Under the pieces are notes generated by a model, which worked only from the letters and a program-made list of their open reading frames with translations, was not told where the DNA came from and searched no databases. Shown here in pieces: positions 1-11,272 of a DNA stretch of 64,000 nt (position 1 is its first letter; every line of letters begins with the position of its first letter). Source of the DNA: Emticicia sp051209875 (lineage in GTDB: Bacteria > Bacteroidota > Bacteroidia > Cytophagales > Spirosomataceae). Where the stretch lies: the NCBI RefSeq assembly GCF_051209875.1, contig NZ_JBNTQY010000001.1, forward strand, positions 5,456,001-5,520,000. Direction: 5' to 3'. A program made the position numbers and the translations under genes.

Positions 1-246
1 GCCGAAGATTTAGATTACTCGAATGAAGCAACTGAGAAGCTTTCATGTGAATATGATGGTGAAGAAATGGAAATTGGTTTCAACGCTAAATTTTTGATTG
101 AAATGTTGAATAACTTGAGTGTTAAAAATATTTCTTTGGAAATGTCACAACCTAATCGTGCAGGTTTGATTATTCCTGTTGAAAAAACTGAAAATGAAGA
201 TACTTTGATGCTTGTAATGCCTGTAATGTTGAATACTTATGCGTAA
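1..246 (+). CDS. dnaN: DNA polymerase III beta subunit (sliding clamp), C-terminal part
   Basis: This is the last 81 codons of the beta sliding clamp, open from the first base of the window and ending with TAA at 244-246. The clamp encircles DNA and tethers the replicative polymerase. The visible part is the end of the third clamp domain. It contains the stretch FNAKFLIEMLNNL and ends in LMLVMPVMLNTYA, which matches the usual clamp ending, where a proline-methionine strand forms part of the peptide-binding pocket. The gene runs off the left edge, so its start and promoter are not visible. It converges on sdhB, and a hairpin lies between the two. Confidence 0.9.
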   Translation, partial: AEDLDYSNEATEKLSCEYDGEEMEIGFNAKFLIEMLNNLSVKNISLEMSQPNRAGLIIPVEKTENEDTLMLVMPVMLNTYA

Positions 247-320
247 GATTAATGATTGAATGTGTATGTGATAGAATGAATATTTTCAAAACTATAATAT
301 CACAACAAAAATTTCATAAA

Positions 321-355
321 AAAGTCCCGACTTCTCACGAAATCGGGACTTTTTA
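321..355. terminator. Bidirectional terminator between dnaN and sdhB
   Basis: An 8-bp perfect stem, AGTCCCGA (323-330) paired with TCGGGACT (343-350), has a 12-nt loop. It has an A run on the left and a T run on the right, so it can work as an intrinsic terminator for both converging genes. Confidence 0.8.
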
Positions 356-379
356 TTTATATTCCTTATAAACTAACTC

Positions 380-1144
380 TTAGTTCGTAGAACCTAAGCT
401 CGCTCCAAGGTACTCACGATTTAAGCGAGCAATGTTTTCAAGAGAAATCTCTTTTGGACATTCAGCAGCACAAGCACCTGTATTAGTACATGTACCAAAT
501 CCTTCCGCATCCATTTGAGCAACCATTTTCATTGCACGGTCTGCACGCTCTGGCTGTCCTTGTGGTAAAAGTGCTAATTGTGAAACTTTTGCCGAAACAA
601 ATAACATTGCTGACGCATTTTTACATGCCGAAACACAAGCTCCACAACCAATACAAGCAGCAGCAGCAAATGCTTTATCTGCATCATCTTTTGGAATTGG
701 TAATGAGTTTCCGTCTTGGGCATTTCCTGTGTTTACAGAAATATAACCACCTGCTGCAATGATGCGGTCGAATGAGCTTCTATCAACAACCAAGTCTTTT
801 ACAACTGGGAATGCCACTGCTCTCCAAGGCTCAACAACAATAGTATCGCCATCTTTGAAGCTACGCATGTGTAATTGACAGGTTGTTACACCTTGCAATG
901 GGCCATGAGGTTGTCCGTTGATGTACATACTGCACATTCCGCAGATACCTTCACGACAATCGTGGTCAAATGCAATCGGTTCAGTTCCTTCTGAAACGAG
1001 ACGCTCATTTAAAACATCAAACATTTCTAAGAAAGACATATCTTCCGATATACCTGCGACTTGATAAGTCTCTAACTTACCATTTGTTTTTTTATTTTTT
1101 TGACGCCAAACTTTTAGCGTCAAATTCATATTTCCTTCAGACAT
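380..1144 (-). CDS. sdhB: Succinate dehydrogenase/fumarate reductase iron-sulfur subunit
   Basis: This is the 254-residue electron-transfer subunit of complex II. It passes electrons from the flavoprotein to the membrane cytochrome. The 2Fe-2S cluster ligands are C63, C68, C71 and C89, in the motif CREGICGMC. The ferredoxin-like C-terminal half supplies C164, C167, C170 and C174, and C219, C225 and C229, which bind the 4Fe-4S and 3Fe-4S clusters. It is the last gene of sdhC-sdhA-sdhB, 44 nt after sdhA. The gene order and sequence type match the Bacteroidota/epsilon-type b558 enzymes. The dehydrogenase direction is inferred from aerobic relatives; the sequence alone does not separate it from a fumarate reductase. 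Confidence 0.93.
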   Translation of the reverse strand: MSEGNMNLTLKVWRQKNKKTNGKLETYQVAGISEDMSFLEMFDVLNERLVSEGTEPIAFDHDCREGICGMCSMYINGQPHGPLQGVTTCQLHMRSFKDGDTIVVEPWRAVAFPVVKDLVVDRSSFDRIIAAGGYISVNTGNAQDGNSLPIPKDDADKAFAAAACIGCGACVSACKNASAMLFVSAKVSQLALLPQGQPERADRAMKMVAQMDAEGFGTCTNTGACAAECPKEISLENIARLNREYLGASLGSTN

Positions 1145-1188
1145 AAAGTTAAATATTTTGAATTCATCTCTAGTAGAGACAAAAGGTT

Positions 1189-3171
<1,983 letters not shown>

Positions 3172-3199
3172 CTTATTTCTATCAATTAGTCTATTAAAA

Positions 3200-3991
3200 T
3201 CAATTACCCATTAAATGTTGTATGTAAAAATATATCGGCATGGCCGCAAATCCCAAAGGAATAGCAATGGCAAAAACCCAAGTTCCGATAAATTTCACTA
3301 AAGGCGTATATTTTGGGTGATTCCAACCTAAAGTTTGGAAAGCACTTTGAAAACCATGATATAGGTGATACGCTACGGCAAACATTCCCAAAATGTAGAA
3401 AATCACCAATAAAGGATTTTGGAAAGAAACACCTACCTCTTTGTATAAATCTTTGAGTACGACTGTATGTGTACCAGCAGCCTCATTGCTCATTTCCACC
3501 ATTTTCACTTCTTGTGAATAAGTGCTTGGCATTTCTTCAGTGGTGACTACACCTGAAACAACATTTTCAGTATATTTTGCATAAGGAAGTGGCTCGTTAT
3601 GAAATTTGTACCAAAAATCTCCCATGTGAACAACGATATAAACCAAAAGGATTGTTCCGAGAATTGCCATGTTACGACTTGAGAATGAAGATTGATTTCT
3701 AACAACCGCATAAGCTATAGGTCTAGCTTTGCGATTTTGGAATTCAAGGTAAAGTCCCCAAAAAGCATGAAATAAAATCAGTGCGTAATTAACATAAGAA
3801 ATTACTTTAATCAATGGGAAGGTTGTCATAAATACAGCGTATTTATTAAACGCATAACCACCGTCGTTTTTGAAAAGTTGTAAATTTCCAATGAGGTGTA
3901 CTAATAGAAAAGTACAAAGAAACAACCCTGTCAATGACATGAGAACTTTCTTTCCTATTGAGCTTGATAATGTTTTTGTTAGCCAAGACAT
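3200..3991 (-). CDS. sdhC: Succinate dehydrogenase cytochrome b558 subunit
   Basis: This 263-residue membrane anchor binds haem b and quinone for complex II. It has about five hydrophobic segments, starting with KKVLMSLTGLFLCTFLLVHL, which carries a conserved His. Further histidines lie in later helices (for example YHLYHGFQSAFQTLGW). I start the protein at the ATG at 3991 (MSWLTKTLSSS). The longer frame begins with TTG at 4069, and that codon overlaps a good TAnnTTTG promoter element, so the extra 26 residues are unlikely to be translated. It is the first gene of sdhCAB. The single-subunit anchor is the type usual in Bacteroidota. Confidence 0.9.
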   Translation of the reverse strand: MSWLTKTLSSSIGKKVLMSLTGLFLCTFLLVHLIGNLQLFKNDGGYAFNKYAVFMTTFPLIKVISYVNYALILFHAFWGLYLEFQNRKARPIAYAVVRNQSSFSSRNMAILGTILLVYIVVHMGDFWYKFHNEPLPYAKYTENVVSGVVTTEEMPSTYSQEVKMVEMSNEAAGTHTVVLKDLYKEVGVSFQNPLLVIFYILGMFAVAYHLYHGFQSAFQTLGWNHPKYTPLVKFIGTWVFAIAIPLGFAAMPIYFYIQHLMGN

Positions 3992-4066
3992 AGCCTTATT
4001 TACGAATTTTGATTGACAATAGAGGAATTTGTAATTCCTTTGAAAAGTACAATTACTTTCAATGCC

Positions 4067-4097
4067 CAAAAGTAAGCCACAAATAGCTTAGAATCAA
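4067..4097 (-). promoter_or_regulatory. Putative promoter of sdhCAB
   Basis: Read on the minus strand, 4074-4067 is TACTTTTG, matching the Bacteroidota -7 element TAnnTTTG. A TTG core at 4097-4095 lies 20 nt upstream as a possible -33 element. It sits about 75 nt before the chosen sdhC start. Confidence 0.5.
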
Positions 4098-4246
4098 TAA
4101 AACTTTTCACTTTTTTGATAATTTATTATCGAATTAGAAATTTAACTTCTTGTTTTGTAAAATTGTTTTCAAAAAATCTGTTGATTTATCACACAACGGC
4201 GTTGTTTTTTTCGTTTATATTTACAGACAATCCTAATCGTTTGCTT

Positions 4247-7111
4247 ATGAAAGCTTTGAAGTTTACAATATTTACTTTTTTTATCTGCCTTTTGTCGATA
4301 TTCCACGCAAATGCTACCCATTTAAGAGCAGGCGAAATTACCGCAAAAAGAATTTCAAATACTACTCTCACCTACCGGGTGACGCTCACCACCTATACCG
4401 ACCAAATCAATGGTGTACAGGCAAATGAAGGACAAAACTTTGTCAAATTTTATTTCGGTGTCACGGGAGTGCCATTATATGATGTCAAACGTAAGAAAAA
4501 ATTTCTTATCAATGCCTCGACCATGTGTAATGTTTATGATACAACATTTACATTTCCTGCTCAAGGTAAATATACCATTACTTGTGCTATCACCAATCGT
4601 AATGCCAATACTGTTAACCTTCCTGGAAGAACAGATGAGATTAGTTTTTTTGTCGAAACAACCATTGTTGTAAATGGTGCTTTAGGACTAAACAATACAC
4701 CTGTTTTACTAAATATTCCTATTGATACTGCTGGTGTTGGCAAACGTTTTATTCATAACCCTGGTGCTTTTGATGCCGATGGCGATAGTTTGGCTTATCG
4801 ATTAACGATTCCAAAAAGAGATTTTGGTGAAGGTTCGGGATTGGGAGAGTTTATTACTGGCTACAAAGATCCTGCCTCATTGGGACAACCTCTGCTCACC
4901 GAGGATGGTGCTGGAGCATCTATTTTCAAGATTGACCCCATTACAGGTGATTTGATTTGGGATGCCCCTGGTAAATGGACAACACCCCAATATCAAATAA
5001 ATGTGGCTTTTATTGTGGAAGAGTGGCGGAAAGGCTTTGATGGTAAATATGCAAAAATTGGGGAAATTACACGGGATATGCAGATTATTGTTGTAGAAAC
5101 TCCAAATAATCGACCCGTACTGACTGTGCCAACCCAAATTTGCGTGGAAGCTGGACAAAAGGTTGAATTTAAAGTTTCAGCAAGAGATAAAGACAATAAC
5201 AACCTAAAAATAACAACCAATAGTGGGGTTTATAATCGTGATGCTAGTGGTGTAAATGCAAGTTATGTATTTCCGCTTGAAGCTAAATTTAATCCCTTAA
5301 ATGCCACGCAAAAAAGCCCTGCCGAAGGCACATTTACTTGGGAAACTAACTGTAAGCATGTGCGAGGGCAGGCTTATGATGTATTATTTAAAGTCGAAGA
5401 TTTCCCGGGGCGTTTTGCTGTGCAATTGACTGATACAAAGACTGTTAAAATAAAAGTTATTCCGCCACGTCCTCGTGGATTATTGGCAAAAAATACTGAA
5501 AGAGGGACAGAACTTCGTTGGCAGCTTTATCCTGACTGTAATATTCAGGATGCTGAAATTATTGTTTATCGAAAAGAGGGTTGTTCAAATTATATTCCTT
5601 CACAATGTGAACTGGGCTTACCTGCTTCATTAGGATTTGTTGAGGTGGCAAGGGTTTCTGTAAAGGACACTTTTTTCTTAGATAATAAAACTCAAAACGG
5701 TAAGATTTATAGTTATAGTATTGTAGCAAGTTTGGCCACTTCTGATTTTGTTTCCATTCCAAGTGTGCCTTCTAATGAAGCTTGTGTTGGAAGCGAATTG
5801 CCTCAACTTGCTCCTGTTATGACCAATGTAAGTGTTGATAAAACTGATGCACAGGCTGGTCAAATCACCGTAAAATGGACTCGCCCACTAAACTTTGATT
5901 CAACAAGTTTCAAAGGGCCTTATCAGTATAAATTATATCGAGCAACAGGTATTAGTGGAGGAGCCTTTCAACTCATATCTTCAATTAGTACAAAAGTTAA
6001 TAAGGCTGCCGACACTGTCTTTATCGATAAAGGCTTGAATACCTTCCAAAATGGCTACACATACAAAGTAGCATTTTTGTATGAAGGCGACAAGGTATTA
6101 GCAGAAAGTCAGGCAGCAAGTAGTGTTAGACTTACCGTTGCTTCAGATGCTCAAAAAGTGAAATTATCTTGGCAAGCCAATGTACCTTGGAATAATGATA
6201 ATCGTAAACACAGAATTTATCGAGAAGTCAAAGGCAAACCAGGTACTTTCAATTTGATAGCCGAAGTAGGCGTTCAAGCTGTCAATACTTATGTATATTT
6301 TGATGACGGTCTTGACCGTTTTCCAGATGATGGTACAAATACCATTCAGTTAATCATAGATTCGACTTATTGTTATAAAGTTGAAACAGTAGGAGCATAC
6401 CTAAAACTACCACAATTAGGCCTTTTAAATAACTTATCTCAAGTATCCTGCGGTTCGCCAATTGATAATACACCACCTTGTCCGCCCAATTTAACTTCAG
6501 AAGAAATCAATTGTCAAACACTTGACCGCAAAGCTATTTGCGAGGCGAGCAGTTTATCAAATAAATTCAAATGGAGTACACCACTCAGTGCGGCGGGTAT
6601 TCTTTGTAGAAAAGATATTGTGAAATATAATATTTATTATGCACGATATAAAGACGAAAAGCCTACGCTATTGGCAAGTGTTGCCTCACCCGAAACATCT
6701 TATACTCACGTAAGGCCTTTGCAAGATGGTTTTGCAGGATGTTATTATGTAACAGCCGTCAATGTTTTGAATATCGAAAGTGCTCCAAGTACCATGATTT
6801 GTAAAGATAACTGTCCAACTGTTGAACTACCAAATACTTTCACACCAAATGGAGATGGTAAAAATGACACTTTCACCCCAATGACTTGTACGGCTTTCAT
6901 TAAAACAATTAGTATAGAAATATATGATAGGTATGGGACGAAAGTATATGAAGGAACGGGTGATAACTTGAGTTGGGATGGAAAATCAAGCAATGGTGCA
7001 GAACTTCCATCAGGCACCTATTATTATTTGGCAAAGGTGTTGATTCAACGATTGGATAAAAACGATGAAACACCAAGTACTATCAAGGGTTGGATAGAGT
7101 TGATAAGGTAA
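4247..7111 (+). CDS. Large secreted protein with T9SS type B (gliding-associated) C-terminal domain
   Basis: This protein has 954 residues from the ATG at 4247 (MKALKFTIFTFFICLLSIFHANA, a clear signal peptide). The longer open frame starts with TTG at 4115 and adds no plausible sequence. The N-terminal 350 residues hold Ig/cadherin-like beta-sandwich sequence (HNPGAFDADGDSLAYRL). Residues from about 430 to 840 look like repeated fibronectin-III-like modules. The last 95 or so residues (LPNTFTPNGDGKNDTF, then IYDRYGTKVYEG and WDGKSSNGAELPSGTYYY) match the CHU_C/type B sorting domain that sends proteins through the type IX system to the surface. The role is unknown; adhesion or gliding is an inference. 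It is cysteine-rich for such a protein, which suggests disulfides. Confidence 0.85.
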   Translation: MKALKFTIFTFFICLLSIFHANATHLRAGEITAKRISNTTLTYRVTLTTYTDQINGVQANEGQNFVKFYFGVTGVPLYDVKRKKKFLINASTMCNVYDTTFTFPAQGKYTITCAITNRNANTVNLPGRTDEISFFVETTIVVNGALGLNNTPVLLNIPIDTAGVGKRFIHNPGAFDADGDSLAYRLTIPKRDFGEGSGLGEFITGYKDPASLGQPLLTEDGAGASIFKIDPITGDLIWDAPGKWTTPQYQINVAFIVEEWRKGFDGKYAKIGEITRDMQIIVVETPNNRPVLTVPTQICVEAGQKVEFKVSARDKDNNNLKITTNSGVYNRDASGVNASYVFPLEAKFNPLNATQKSPAEGTFTWETNCKHVRGQAYDVLFKVEDFPGRFAVQLTDTKTVKIKVIPPRPRGLLAKNTERGTELRWQLYPDCNIQDAEIIVYRKEGCSNYIPSQCELGLPASLGFVEVARVSVKDTFFLDNKTQNGKIYSYSIVASLATSDFVSIPSVPSNEACVGSELPQLAPVMTNVSVDKTDAQAGQITVKWTRPLNFDSTSFKGPYQYKLYRATGISGGAFQLISSISTKVNKAADTVFIDKGLNTFQNGYTYKVAFLYEGDKVLAESQAASSVRLTVASDAQKVKLSWQANVPWNNDNRKHRIYREVKGKPGTFNLIAEVGVQAVNTYVYFDDGLDRFPDDGTNTIQLIIDSTYCYKVETVGAYLKLPQLGLLNNLSQVSCGSPIDNTPPCPPNLTSEEINCQTLDRKAICEASSLSNKFKWSTPLSAAGILCRKDIVKYNIYYARYKDEKPTLLASVASPETSYTHVRPLQDGFAGCYYVTAVNVLNIESAPSTMICKDNCPTVELPNTFTPNGDGKNDTFTPMTCTAFIKTISIEIYDRYGTKVYEGTGDNLSWDGKSSNGAELPSGTYYYLAKVLIQRLDKNDETPSTIKGWIELIR

Positions 7112-7184
7112 CGAAGCTCATTTGTTTATAATTGACCATTGCATTGCTTTTTCAATTTTCGTACACTTTTAAAGTATAAAACCC

Positions 7185-7192
7185 TATCTTTG
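7185..7192 (+). promoter_or_regulatory. Putative -7 promoter element of the LytTR gene
   Basis: TATCTTTG matches the Bacteroidota TAnnTTTG element exactly and lies 61 nt before the ATG at 7254. No convincing -33 TTTG is seen at the right distance. Confidence 0.45.
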
Positions 7193-7253
7193 TGGCTTGA
7201 TTCTTGGTATAGTTTTTGAGCGTTGATTCAAAAATACCTAAATATCAAGTCCT

Positions 7254-8195
7254 ATGAAAACCATTTTGAATTTGCCAATGAACATTTTGCGTAGTTTTTT
7301 CAGTACAATTAACCTATTTTTAACGGCTATAAGTAAACAAATTGTTTCCTTTTTTCATGCTTTTAAACGCCCAATGGCTACTTCCATCAATTCGATGAGA
7401 GGCTTAGTTATTTCACTCTTAGTTGGTTTATTCGTTGCTATAGTTGCCGTTGGGGTTCAGCCTTTTGGGCTTTCTGATTTCAACCATGAATCAAAAACAT
7501 TGTATTTAATTGGTTTTGGTGTGGTGGCTTTTATAGGAATGCTGGTTGCCAAATTTGCTTTACCACAAGTATTGAAAGGTTTTTATGATGACCAAAATTG
7601 GACTATTGGCAGGCAAGTAGTTCATTTGACAGTAGTGATGCTTATCATTGGACTTTTGATTCTTACTTATAACAATTATTTTAGTATTGCCTCATTTACA
7701 TTGATTGAGGTTTTAAAGGTTGTGGCCGTTGGAGTTATCCCTGCAATTGTGATCACTTTTATTCAACAAAAATTATTTCATACCCGATTTACCTCTGCTG
7801 CTGATGACATCAATAGCAACCTAAGTTCATTGAATTTGCCAGCCTCTAAGCAAATATTACCTGTATTGGTCTTTGGTGAAAGTGGTCAAAAATTAAGTCT
7901 TTTGCCAAATCAATTGATTTATGCTGAAACCTCAAAAGATTCCACAGATTTTTATTGGCAAAATTTAATGGGTGTTGAAAAAACGACTGTCCAAACATCT
8001 TTGGATAATGTTGAGAAAGAACTTTCATCACATCCACAGTTTGTGCGTTTACACCGCAATTTTGTGGTAAATATGCGTGGTATTCACAAAGTAGAAGGCA
8101 ATGCACGAGGGTATCATTTATATGTTGCTCGCAAAAAACATGCAATTCCTGTATCTTGGAAATTTCACAAAAAATTAGAAGAAATTGGCAAGTAA
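7254..8195 (+). CDS. Membrane-anchored LytTR-family DNA-binding regulator
   Basis: This 313-residue protein has two parts. Residues of about 45-175 form four hydrophobic helices (for example GLVISLLVGLFVAIVAVGV and VVHLTVVMLIIGLLILTYN). Residues of about 205-313 form a LytTR DNA-binding domain, with QLIYAETSKDSTDFYW, the SLDNVEKEL helix and the typical FVRLHRNFVVNM segment. No receiver domain is present, so it is not a standard response regulator. It probably acts as a one-component membrane regulator or pairs with a kinase elsewhere. It is a single gene with its own promoter and a strong terminator. Its targets are unknown; the T9SS protein upstream is a possible one by position only. Confidence 0.85.
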   Translation: MKTILNLPMNILRSFFSTINLFLTAISKQIVSFFHAFKRPMATSINSMRGLVISLLVGLFVAIVAVGVQPFGLSDFNHESKTLYLIGFGVVAFIGMLVAKFALPQVLKGFYDDQNWTIGRQVVHLTVVMLIIGLLILTYNNYFSIASFTLIEVLKVVAVGVIPAIVITFIQQKLFHTRFTSAADDINSNLSSLNLPASKQILPVLVFGESGQKLSLLPNQLIYAETSKDSTDFYWQNLMGVEKTTVQTSLDNVEKELSSHPQFVRLHRNFVVNMRGIHKVEGNARGYHLYVARKKHAIPVSWKFHKKLEEIGK

Positions 8196-8215
8196 CTAAA
8201 GAAGTATCTTATACA

Positions 8216-8252
8216 AAAGCAGCTTAAAGAATGACTTTAAGCTGCTTTTTCT
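8216..8252. terminator. Strong bidirectional terminator
   Basis: A perfect 14-bp stem, AAAGCAGCTTAAAG (8216-8229) and CTTTAAGCTGCTTT (8235-8248), has a 5-nt loop and is followed by a T-rich run. It serves the LytTR gene and the converging flavoprotein gene. Confidence 0.88.
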
Positions 8253-8281
8253 TTATCAAATTTATCTTTAAAATCATAATC

Positions 8282-9517
8282 TTACATCTCCGCTATCATC
8301 TCCCCTACTTCTCTACCTGTTTGCATGGCTGCATTAAGCGAAGGGTATGCTAAATAATCGCCACAACGATAAAGATTGTCACTTAATTTCAAAGATTGTT
8401 TTGGAGTTTCTGCACGATATTGCACCAAAGATTCAGGAATATGATAAGTTTTTAAATGCTTCCAAACATTTACTTGAGCTCCAAACCAATCAAACAATTC
8501 TCGCTTGATTCTACTCGTAAGTTTTTGTTCATCCACTTTGTCTAATCCTTGTGTACTTACTGAAATTAATGATTTTCCTGCATTACCGTATTCTGGTGAA
8601 ATATCACTTGGCACACATACGTTATGCACCACACCTCTACGATTAGGGTTCAGTGCTATCATTTTTTGTCCTTTCAATGGCGAAGATTCTGCCGAAAAAT
8701 AAGTACAAGTGGTGGTATTATAAATTCGTTTAGCTGTTTCTCCCAAAAACATATCAGTTGTATGAGGGTCGGTTGCCAAAACGATTCGGTCAGTTGTTAA
8801 AATTTCGCCCCCCTCCAAAAAAACTTGATTATTTTCGATTCCTTTTACACGTGCATTGCGGCGAATCTTAGTACTTGAAATTTTTTCGGCAATTTGGTCA
8901 GGAATAGCTTGCATTCCTTCAAGCGGAATAGCTGCATCACCTCTAAAAAATTGTTTGAATGTAAATTGGAAGAAACTACTCGACGTAATTAATTCATTTT
9001 CAAGAAACACTCCTCCAAAGAAAGGCTTGAAGAAATTAGTAATCATTTTATCGCTCCAGCCATAATTCTTTAAGAAAGTTAATGTATCAGTGGCTTGCAT
9101 CTTAAAAAAATCTTCGTCAGGAATTTCTGCTAAATCATTAGCAAATTTTCTGATTTTTAATTTATCACTAAATGAGCCAACCGAAGAGAAAGCCATTGTG
9201 AGATAAGCCATTTTTTTTCGGAAAGGATTCTCCATTTTCATAAAGCCTTTGTCTGCTTTAATCAATGACCCCGACTCAAAATACTTTAGGCGTAAATCGC
9301 TATAATTCAACGTTTTACGAGCTTCTGGATAATTTGTTAGTAAGACCTGAAAACCTCTATCAAGTTTAAATCCCTCAACTTTATCTGTTCTCACTCGCCC
9401 ACCGAGTTCATCCGAACCCTCTAGTAGCATAAAACTATATCCTTTTTCATTGAGGTATTTGGCACAAGTTAGTCCCGAAATACCTCCACCAATGATTACT
9501 GTTGAAAAGTCATTCAT
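8282..9517 (-). CDS. FAD-dependent amine-oxidase/phytoene-desaturase-like oxidoreductase
   Basis: This 411-residue soluble flavoprotein begins MNDFSTVIIGGGISGLTCAKYL, an N-terminal Rossmann motif GGGISG. It is followed by the ADP-ribose-binding acidic end (MLLEGSDELGGRVRTD) and GFKLDRGFQVLL. This is the NAD(P)-binding-8/amine-oxidase group that includes protoporphyrinogen oxidases, phytoene desaturases and UDP-galactopyranose-mutase-like enzymes. The C-terminal LYRCGDYLAYPSLNAAMQTG is the usual FAD-closing motif (GD....SL..A...G). The substrate cannot be told from the sequence. There is no carotenoid or haem gene beside it. It stands alone, converging on the LytTR gene. Confidence 0.8.
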   Translation of the reverse strand: MNDFSTVIIGGGISGLTCAKYLNEKGYSFMLLEGSDELGGRVRTDKVEGFKLDRGFQVLLTNYPEARKTLNYSDLRLKYFESGSLIKADKGFMKMENPFRKKMAYLTMAFSSVGSFSDKLKIRKFANDLAEIPDEDFFKMQATDTLTFLKNYGWSDKMITNFFKPFFGGVFLENELITSSSFFQFTFKQFFRGDAAIPLEGMQAIPDQIAEKISSTKIRRNARVKGIENNQVFLEGGEILTTDRIVLATDPHTTDMFLGETAKRIYNTTTCTYFSAESSPLKGQKMIALNPNRRGVVHNVCVPSDISPEYGNAGKSLISVSTQGLDKVDEQKLTSRIKRELFDWFGAQVNVWKHLKTYHIPESLVQYRAETPKQSLKLSDNLYRCGDYLAYPSLNAAMQTGREVGEMIAEM

Positions 9518-9593
9518 AAACTTTTATGGAAGGTTTAACGTTTTTAAATTAAAAGTTTTGAAAATTCGATTTTAAAGCCCTATTTTGTTTTGT

Positions 9594-9680
9594 GCTTTTA
9601 GCAATTAGTCTTTAGTTGATAGCTATAAAACATTTTTTGTACATTTTCAAAGCTAAATGCTAACCGCTAATAGCTAAATG
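9594..9680. repeat. Quasi-palindromic intergenic word repeat (TAGCTAAA type)
   Basis: The space between two divergent genes contains repeated variants of AGCTAAATG, TAGCTATAAA and GCTTTTAGC in both orientations, for example AGCTAAATGC followed by TAGCTAAATG. A related stretch lies at 10519-10559. No coding potential is seen. Confidence 0.5.
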
Positions 9681-9742
9681 TTTTTTGCAAATATACACCC
9701 TTTTATAATCAAACGGTACATATAGAAATTTACAATTAACGA

Positions 9743-10516
9743 ATGAATTACGAAATAAAACAACAAGGTGAATTCAAATACATTGACGAAGGTCAAGGTG
9801 ATACTTTACTTATTTTACATGGTCTTTTTGGAGCATTGAGCAATTTTGATGATGTCATTGAAGGTTTCAAACACCGTTGTAGAATAGTTATTCCTGTAAT
9901 GCCAATTTATGATATGCCCATGCGGGAAGCAAGTTTAGATGGTTTGCAGGCATTTATCGAAAGGTTTGTGGCTTTTAAACAATTAGATAATCTCATTATT
10001 TTGGGAAATTCTTTGGGTGGACATGTTGGTTTACTTTATACACTTGCTCACCAAGAAAATATCAAAGCTTTAGTTTTGACTGGCAGCTCAGGTTTATTTG
10101 AAAATACGATGGGTGGCTCATTCCCCAAGCGTGGCAATTATGAATACATACGTGAGCGTGTAAGTTATACTTTTTATGACCCAAATACTGCTACAAAAGA
10201 ATTGATTGATGAATGTTTTGAAATTACTTCTAGCATTCCCAAATGTATGAATATTGTGCAGATTGCCAAATCGGCTCAACGCCATAATATGGCCAAAGAT
10301 ATTTTGAATATTAAAGTACAAACTTGCTTGATTTGGGGCTTGAATGATACCATTACACCTCCTCATGTTGGTTTTGAATTTAATCGTTTGATACAAAATT
10401 CAGAGTTGTATTTTATTGATAAATGCTGCCATGCTCCAATGATGGAACGCCCTGTCGAATTCAATATTTATCTCAAGAATTTTCTTGATAAAGTTCAAAC
10501 AGAAGTAGTGGCATAA
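9743..10516 (+). CDS. Alpha/beta-hydrolase fold protein
   Basis: This is a 257-residue cytosolic hydrolase with no signal peptide. The oxyanion-hole region LLILHGLFGALSNFDD follows the first strands. The nucleophile elbow is GNSLGG with S90. The acid is probably D202 in WGLNDTITPP, and the general base is H230 in DKCCHAPMMERP. This order and spacing fit esterases and C-C hydrolases of the MhpC/haloalkane-dehalogenase branch. The substrate is not predictable. It lies 90 nt upstream of a CBS-domain gene on the same strand; a shared transcript is possible. Confidence 0.82.
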   Translation: MNYEIKQQGEFKYIDEGQGDTLLILHGLFGALSNFDDVIEGFKHRCRIVIPVMPIYDMPMREASLDGLQAFIERFVAFKQLDNLIILGNSLGGHVGLLYTLAHQENIKALVLTGSSGLFENTMGGSFPKRGNYEYIRERVSYTFYDPNTATKELIDECFEITSSIPKCMNIVQIAKSAQRHNMAKDILNIKVQTCLIWGLNDTITPPHVGFEFNRLIQNSELYFIDKCCHAPMMERPVEFNIYLKNFLDKVQTEVVA

Positions 10517-10606
10517 GATTTGTTAGTTTTAGGCTATAAGCATTAGGCTTTAAGCTTTTGAATAATAATTGATTTGCATTAAATAAGTATGTAGCCAATT
10601 TTTAAT

Positions 10607-11272
10607 ATGACAACTGCCGAAATCATCAACCATGAATTGCCCATTTTAAAACTTTCTGATACTGTTGGAGATGCTTTAAATTGGATGGAAGAAAACCGTA
10701 TTGTGCAATTGGTGGTTGCTGATAAGGAAAAATATGCTGGAATAGTCAGCGAAGAAACACTGATGAATTATGACGAAAATATACAGCTATTTGATGTAAT
10801 GCTGCAATTTTCTGAAATATATCTATTTGATTATCAGCATATTTATGAATCTTTAGGGCTCATCTCAAAATACCACTTAGATATACTCGGCGTGGTTGAT
10901 GAAGAGCAAAACTTTGTTGGAACAATCACGGCTGTAGAAATATATAGCAAATTTGCCGAACTTTTGGGAAGTCAAGAACCGGGAGCTGTTTTGGTTATTG
11001 CTCTAAAAAGTCGTGATTATTCTTTAGCTGAAATCAGTCGTTTGGTTGAATCTGACAATGCAAAAATTACCAGTAGTTATTTCTCAGGAAGTAACTTCGC
11101 AAATGATGATTCAGCAAGGTTAACCTTAAAAATCAATCGAGAAAATATCAATTCTATCATTGCTACACTCGAACGCTTTGGCTATATTGTAGAAGCAAGC
11201 TACGCCCACGAACCCATCGAAAGCCTAGAACAAGAACGCTATGATATGCTTATGAAATATTTAAGCATTTAA
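10607..11272 (+). CDS. CBS-domain protein with ACT-like C-terminus (AcuB-like)
   Basis: This is a 221-residue cytosolic protein. Residues of about 1-130 form a tandem CBS pair: MTTAEIINHELPILKLSDTV, then GIVSEETLM, with the second motif LGVVDEEQNFVGTITAVEI. CBS pairs bind adenine nucleotides and regulate partner proteins. Residues of about 135-215 (GAVLVIALKSRDYSLAEISR and RENINSIIATLERFGYIVEA) look like an ACT-type beta-alpha-beta fold, as in AcuB-like proteins. The partner is unknown. Its stop codon shares the TTAA at 11269-11272 with the stop of the converging MFS gene. Confidence 0.78.
   Translation: MTTAEIINHELPILKLSDTVGDALNWMEENRIVQLVVADKEKYAGIVSEETLMNYDENIQLFDVMLQFSEIYLFDYQHIYESLGLISKYHLDILGVVDEEQNFVGTITAVEIYSKFAELLGSQEPGAVLVIALKSRDYSLAEISRLVESDNAKITSSYFSGSNFANDDSARLTLKINRENINSIIATLERFGYIVEASYAHEPIESLEQERYDMLMKYLSI

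Noticed and set aside
247..380. CRISPR arrays, tRNA genes or insertion sequences anywhere in the gene gaps.
   Set aside because: I looked through all gaps; none has regular direct repeats with spacers, a cloverleaf with conserved TTCGA, or terminal inverted repeats with a transposase.
3992..4069. Extension of sdhC to a TTG at 4069 (289 residues).
   Set aside because: The extra 26 residues do not look like family sequence and the start codon lies in a promoter-like element.
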